Assembly (NCBI RefSeq): GCF_004355185.1
Contig: NZ_CP037922.1
Location: 3,566,001 to 3,630,000, forward strand
Length of the DNA: 64,000 nucleotides
DNA from: Hymenobacter radiodurans
GTDB lineage: Bacteria; Bacteroidota; Bacteroidia; Cytophagales; Hymenobacteraceae
Direction of reading: 5' to 3'
The position numbers and the translations under genes are program-made. Under the pieces are notes generated by a model, which worked only from the letters and a program-made list of their open reading frames with translations, did not search any database and was not told where the DNA came from. This document shows positions 61,867-64,000 of this stretch, in pieces. The number at the start of each line of letters is the position of its first letter. Position 1 is the first letter of the stretch.

Positions 61867-62213
61867 TAGCTATCTATAGCTAACTAATCTTTGATAAAAA
61901 GCCCCCTCTAACATAGAGGGGGCTTTTTTGTTATATATAAGCAGGAGCGATAAGACAGTTGCCTTATTTTAGCTATTATGCTTTGGGTTTTTTATCCGAA
62001 TCATATCCTGTTGCGTATCTGTAGCTGATTGCAGAGTTTTACTGATGTGGTATAATGCAACCCTACTGGCAAAGCCGCTTCCTTTCCTGTGCTTGTGGGC
62101 ACTTATTTGCCAATAGCTAGCGTTTTGTGCTTATAGCCGGTCCCACGCTAGATAATTGATAAGCGGCTCGCGGTTTATTTCCTTTTGATTTTCTCCATTT
62201 CACGCTGATTTCC
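61867..62213. other. Gene-free spacer before the protease gene
   Basis: 347 bp holding the terminator at 61896-61929 and then AT-rich DNA that should contain the promoter of the tail-specific protease gene. No convincing TTG/TAnnTTTG pair, RNA gene or small gene was found. Confidence 0.55.
61896..61929. terminator. Strong intrinsic terminator
   Basis: AAAAAGCCCCCTCTA, 3-nt loop, TAGAGGGGGCTTTTTT; perfect stem after the glycine-zipper gene. Confidence 0.95.
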
Positions 62214-64000
62214 ATGTCTTCTCCCCGCTTGAAAATAGGGCTTTATGCCTCGCTGGTGATGGCCATCTTTGTGCTTGCTTCTTACAAGCTCTACCGGCGT
62301 ACCGATGCCCGGGCGCCGCAGAAAGATGAGGTCCTCATCAAAGCCATGCTTCAGGGCTTAACTGTAGCGCACTACCAGCCTGAAAAAGTAGATGATACTT
62401 TCTCAAAGCGGGTGTTTGATCTGACCCTAAAGCGCATTGATTACAATAAGAAGTTCTTGTTGCAGTCGGACGTAGCGCAGCTGCGCAAATACCAGACGGC
62501 CATCGACGATCAGGTGAAAGCGGGTACCCACGAGTTCCTCGACTTAGCCTCGCAGCTGATGGACCAGCGCATGAAAGATGTGCAGGTTATGTATCGCGAG
62601 ATTTTGGCCCAACCTTTCGACTTCACCAAGGAAGAGTCATTTGAGACTGAGTCGGATAAAATGACTTTTGCGGCCGATAAGGCTGCCCAGCGAGAAGAGT
62701 GGCGCAAATATTTGAAGTATCATACCCTCTCACGGGTTTCCGAGATGATGGATGAGCAGGCCAAGCGCAAGGAAAAAGCCTTGGCTCCTACTGCCTCTAT
62801 TGGCAAACCGGCCATCGTGGCGACTAATGAGCCTAACCGGACACCTGCCGAAATGGAAATTGAGGCACGCAAGCGGGTATTGAAGTACTTCGATAGCCAG
62901 TTTAACGATATGATGCAGACGGACGCAGCGGAGCGTCTTGCACTGTATGCCAATGCTATTGCTAACACCTACGATCCTCATACTGAGTATTTTGCCCCCC
63001 GCGATAAAGAAAGATTTGACGAAGGCATGACTGGCCAATTTGAAGGAATCGGTGCCTCGTTACAAGAAAAAGATGGTCAGATTAAGGTATCTGATTTGAT
63101 TCCGGGCAGTGCTTCGTATCGTCAAGGTGACTTGAAAGCTGGTGATATTATTCTGCGGGTAGCGCAGGGTACAGCTGAGCCGGTATCCGTTGAAGGCTTG
63201 CGTCTGGATAAAGCGGTAGCGCTGATCAAAGGCAAGAAAGGAACTGAGGTTCGCCTTACGGTAAAGAAAGCGGATGGCAGCACGCAGATAATTCCTATCA
63301 TCCGTGACGTGGTTATCATCGAAGAAACCTTCGCTAAGTCAGCTACTATCAACGAAGGCGGTAAAAAGGTAGGCTATATCCGCCTCCCAAGCTTTTATGC
63401 TGATTTCAGTGACAATGGTGGTCGCAGCAGCGCTACTGATGTTAAGAAAGAGTTGGAGAAGCTAACCAGCGAAAACGTACAGGGTGTAGTGCTCGACTTG
63501 CGCCAGAACGGTGGTGGTTCCTTGCAGGATGCCGTAGAGATGGCTGGTTTATTCGTTGAGAATGGCCCTATAGTACAGGTTCGCTCGAGCCAAGGTGCGC
63601 CAACCATCATGAACGACCGCGACCCTCGCGTGCAATACTCTGGGCCGCTGGTGGTGCTAGTAAATAAGTACAGTGCTTCGGCCTCCGAAATTTTGGCTGC
63701 TGCCATCCAAGACTATAAGCGTGGCGTCGTGATAGGTGCGGCCAGCACTTACGGTAAGGGTACGGTCCAGCGTGTCTTTGACTTGGATGACGCGATGCCC
63801 GCTGAATTCAACAACATCAAGCCTTTTGGTTCGCTGAAGCTGACGACGCAGAAGTTCTACCGCATCAACGGTGGCTCTACGCAGTTTAAAGGTGTAGTGC
63901 CGGACATTATCCTGCCAGACATGTATAGCTACCTCGACCAAGGTGAGAAGGAGTCGGATTATCCGTTGAAGTGGGATGAGATCAGCCCAGCTCGCTACCG
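62214..64000 (+). CDS. prc: Tail-specific carboxy-terminal protease (S41), partial
   Basis: A membrane-anchored periplasmic serine protease of the Tsp/Prc family, open at the right edge (about 595 codons present). One N-terminal signal-anchor (YASLVMAIFVLASYKL). Then a long helical N domain with KRVFDLTLKRIDYNKKFLLQSDVAQL and NTYDPHTEYFAPRDKERFDEGMTG, a PDZ domain (LIPGSASYRQGDLKAGDIILRV) and the S41 core: GYIRLPSFY, VVLDLRQNGGGSLQDAVEMAGLF, catalytic Ser in VNKYSASASEILAAA and Lys in STYGKGTVQRV. It removes or trims proteins from the C terminus. A motif copy is read as FAPRD near 62993. Downstream part not visible. Confidence 0.95.
   Translation, partial: MSSPRLKIGLYASLVMAIFVLASYKLYRRTDARAPQKDEVLIKAMLQGLTVAHYQPEKVDDTFSKRVFDLTLKRIDYNKKFLLQSDVAQLRKYQTAIDDQVKAGTHEFLDLASQLMDQRMKDVQVMYREILAQPFDFTKEESFETESDKMTFAADKAAQREEWRKYLKYHTLSRVSEMMDEQAKRKEKALAPTASIGKPAIVATNEPNRTPAEMEIEARKRVLKYFDSQFNDMMQTDAAERLALYANAIANTYDPHTEYFAPRDKERFDEGMTGQFEGIGASLQEKDGQIKVSDLIPGSASYRQGDLKAGDIILRVAQGTAEPVSVEGLRLDKAVALIKGKKGTEVRLTVKKADGSTQIIPIIRDVVIIEETFAKSATINEGGKKVGYIRLPSFYADFSDNGGRSSATDVKKELEKLTSENVQGVVLDLRQNGGGSLQDAVEMAGLFVENGPIVQVRSSQGAPTIMNDRDPRVQYSGPLVVLVNKYSASASEILAAAIQDYKRGVVIGAASTYGKGTVQRVFDLDDAMPAEFNNIKPFGSLKLTTQKFYRINGGSTQFKGVVPDIILPDMYSYLDQGEKESDYPLKWDEISPARY

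Noticed and set aside
1..64000. CRISPR array, transposon or prophage
   Set aside because: No regularly spaced repeats, transposase, integrase or structural phage genes were found; dispersed GCCCCCC copies are not regularly spaced.

Overview
The window reads as a chromosomal segment of a Bacteroidota bacterium of the Hymenobacter/Cytophagales type. The grounds are: promoter-like boxes of the Bacteroidota kind (TAnnTTTG) with few obvious Shine-Dalgarno sequences; a DAHP synthase fused to chorismate mutase; a heavy-metal RND pump fused to its outer-membrane factor; a patatin fused to a BamA-type barrel; WbqC, P1-peptidase and M13-peptidase genes; and GC content in the mid-50s percent by eye. No phage, transposase, CRISPR array or plasmid function was seen. 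Most of the window is ordinary core and envelope metabolism.

Layout. 1-9 kb: a partial secreted protein (open at the left edge), a GNAT acetyltransferase, a CDGSH protein, an acyl-CoA-binding protein, an amidohydrolase, an atypical kinase-like protein, an S1/P1-type zinc enzyme, a manganese catalase and a lipoprotein cyclophilin. 9-14 kb: two tandem M13 zinc-peptidase lipoproteins. 14-19 kb: xseA and xseB (exonuclease VII), a 7-TM protein, a NarL-type histidine kinase overlapping a receiver-only response regulator, an alkyltransferase-like DNA-repair protein and a DUF892 protein. 19-26 kb: a complete three-gene HAE1-type RND efflux operon. 26-36 kb: a zinc phospholipase C-like protein, an AsmA-like protein, two thioredoxin-fold proteins, an aminotransferase IV/P1-peptidase pair and the patatin-BamA gene. 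36-42 kb: a heavy-metal RND operon (small His/Cys protein, CusA-OMF fusion, CusB-like adaptor). 42-48 kb: two tRNA-Ser genes, BrkB, a thioesterase, MltG, a Sua5/YciO protein, a LpxL-type acyltransferase and a secreted protein. 48-64 kb: WbqC, ClpC, an acyl-CoA carboxylase beta subunit, an M42 peptidase, a BtuF-like metal receptor, a shikimate operon (DAHPS-CM, aroB, aroA), proline dehydrogenase, a glycine-zipper stress protein and a partial tail-specific protease.

Two window-wide patterns stand out. First, a short motif, W-rich + GCCCCCC + A(G) (core TTTGCCCCCCA or its complement), is scattered through genes and spacers on both strands. Twelve exact 11-mers were found by eye, where well under one is expected by chance. 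The same GCCCCC core builds most of the intrinsic terminators. Second, five otherwise conserved genes carry six single-base deletions. Two fall exactly in the G6 tract of this motif, and two more in other G runs. Restoring one base in each case gives a full-length family member. Sequence error at homopolymers is the simplest reading, but slippage at the motif is testable.
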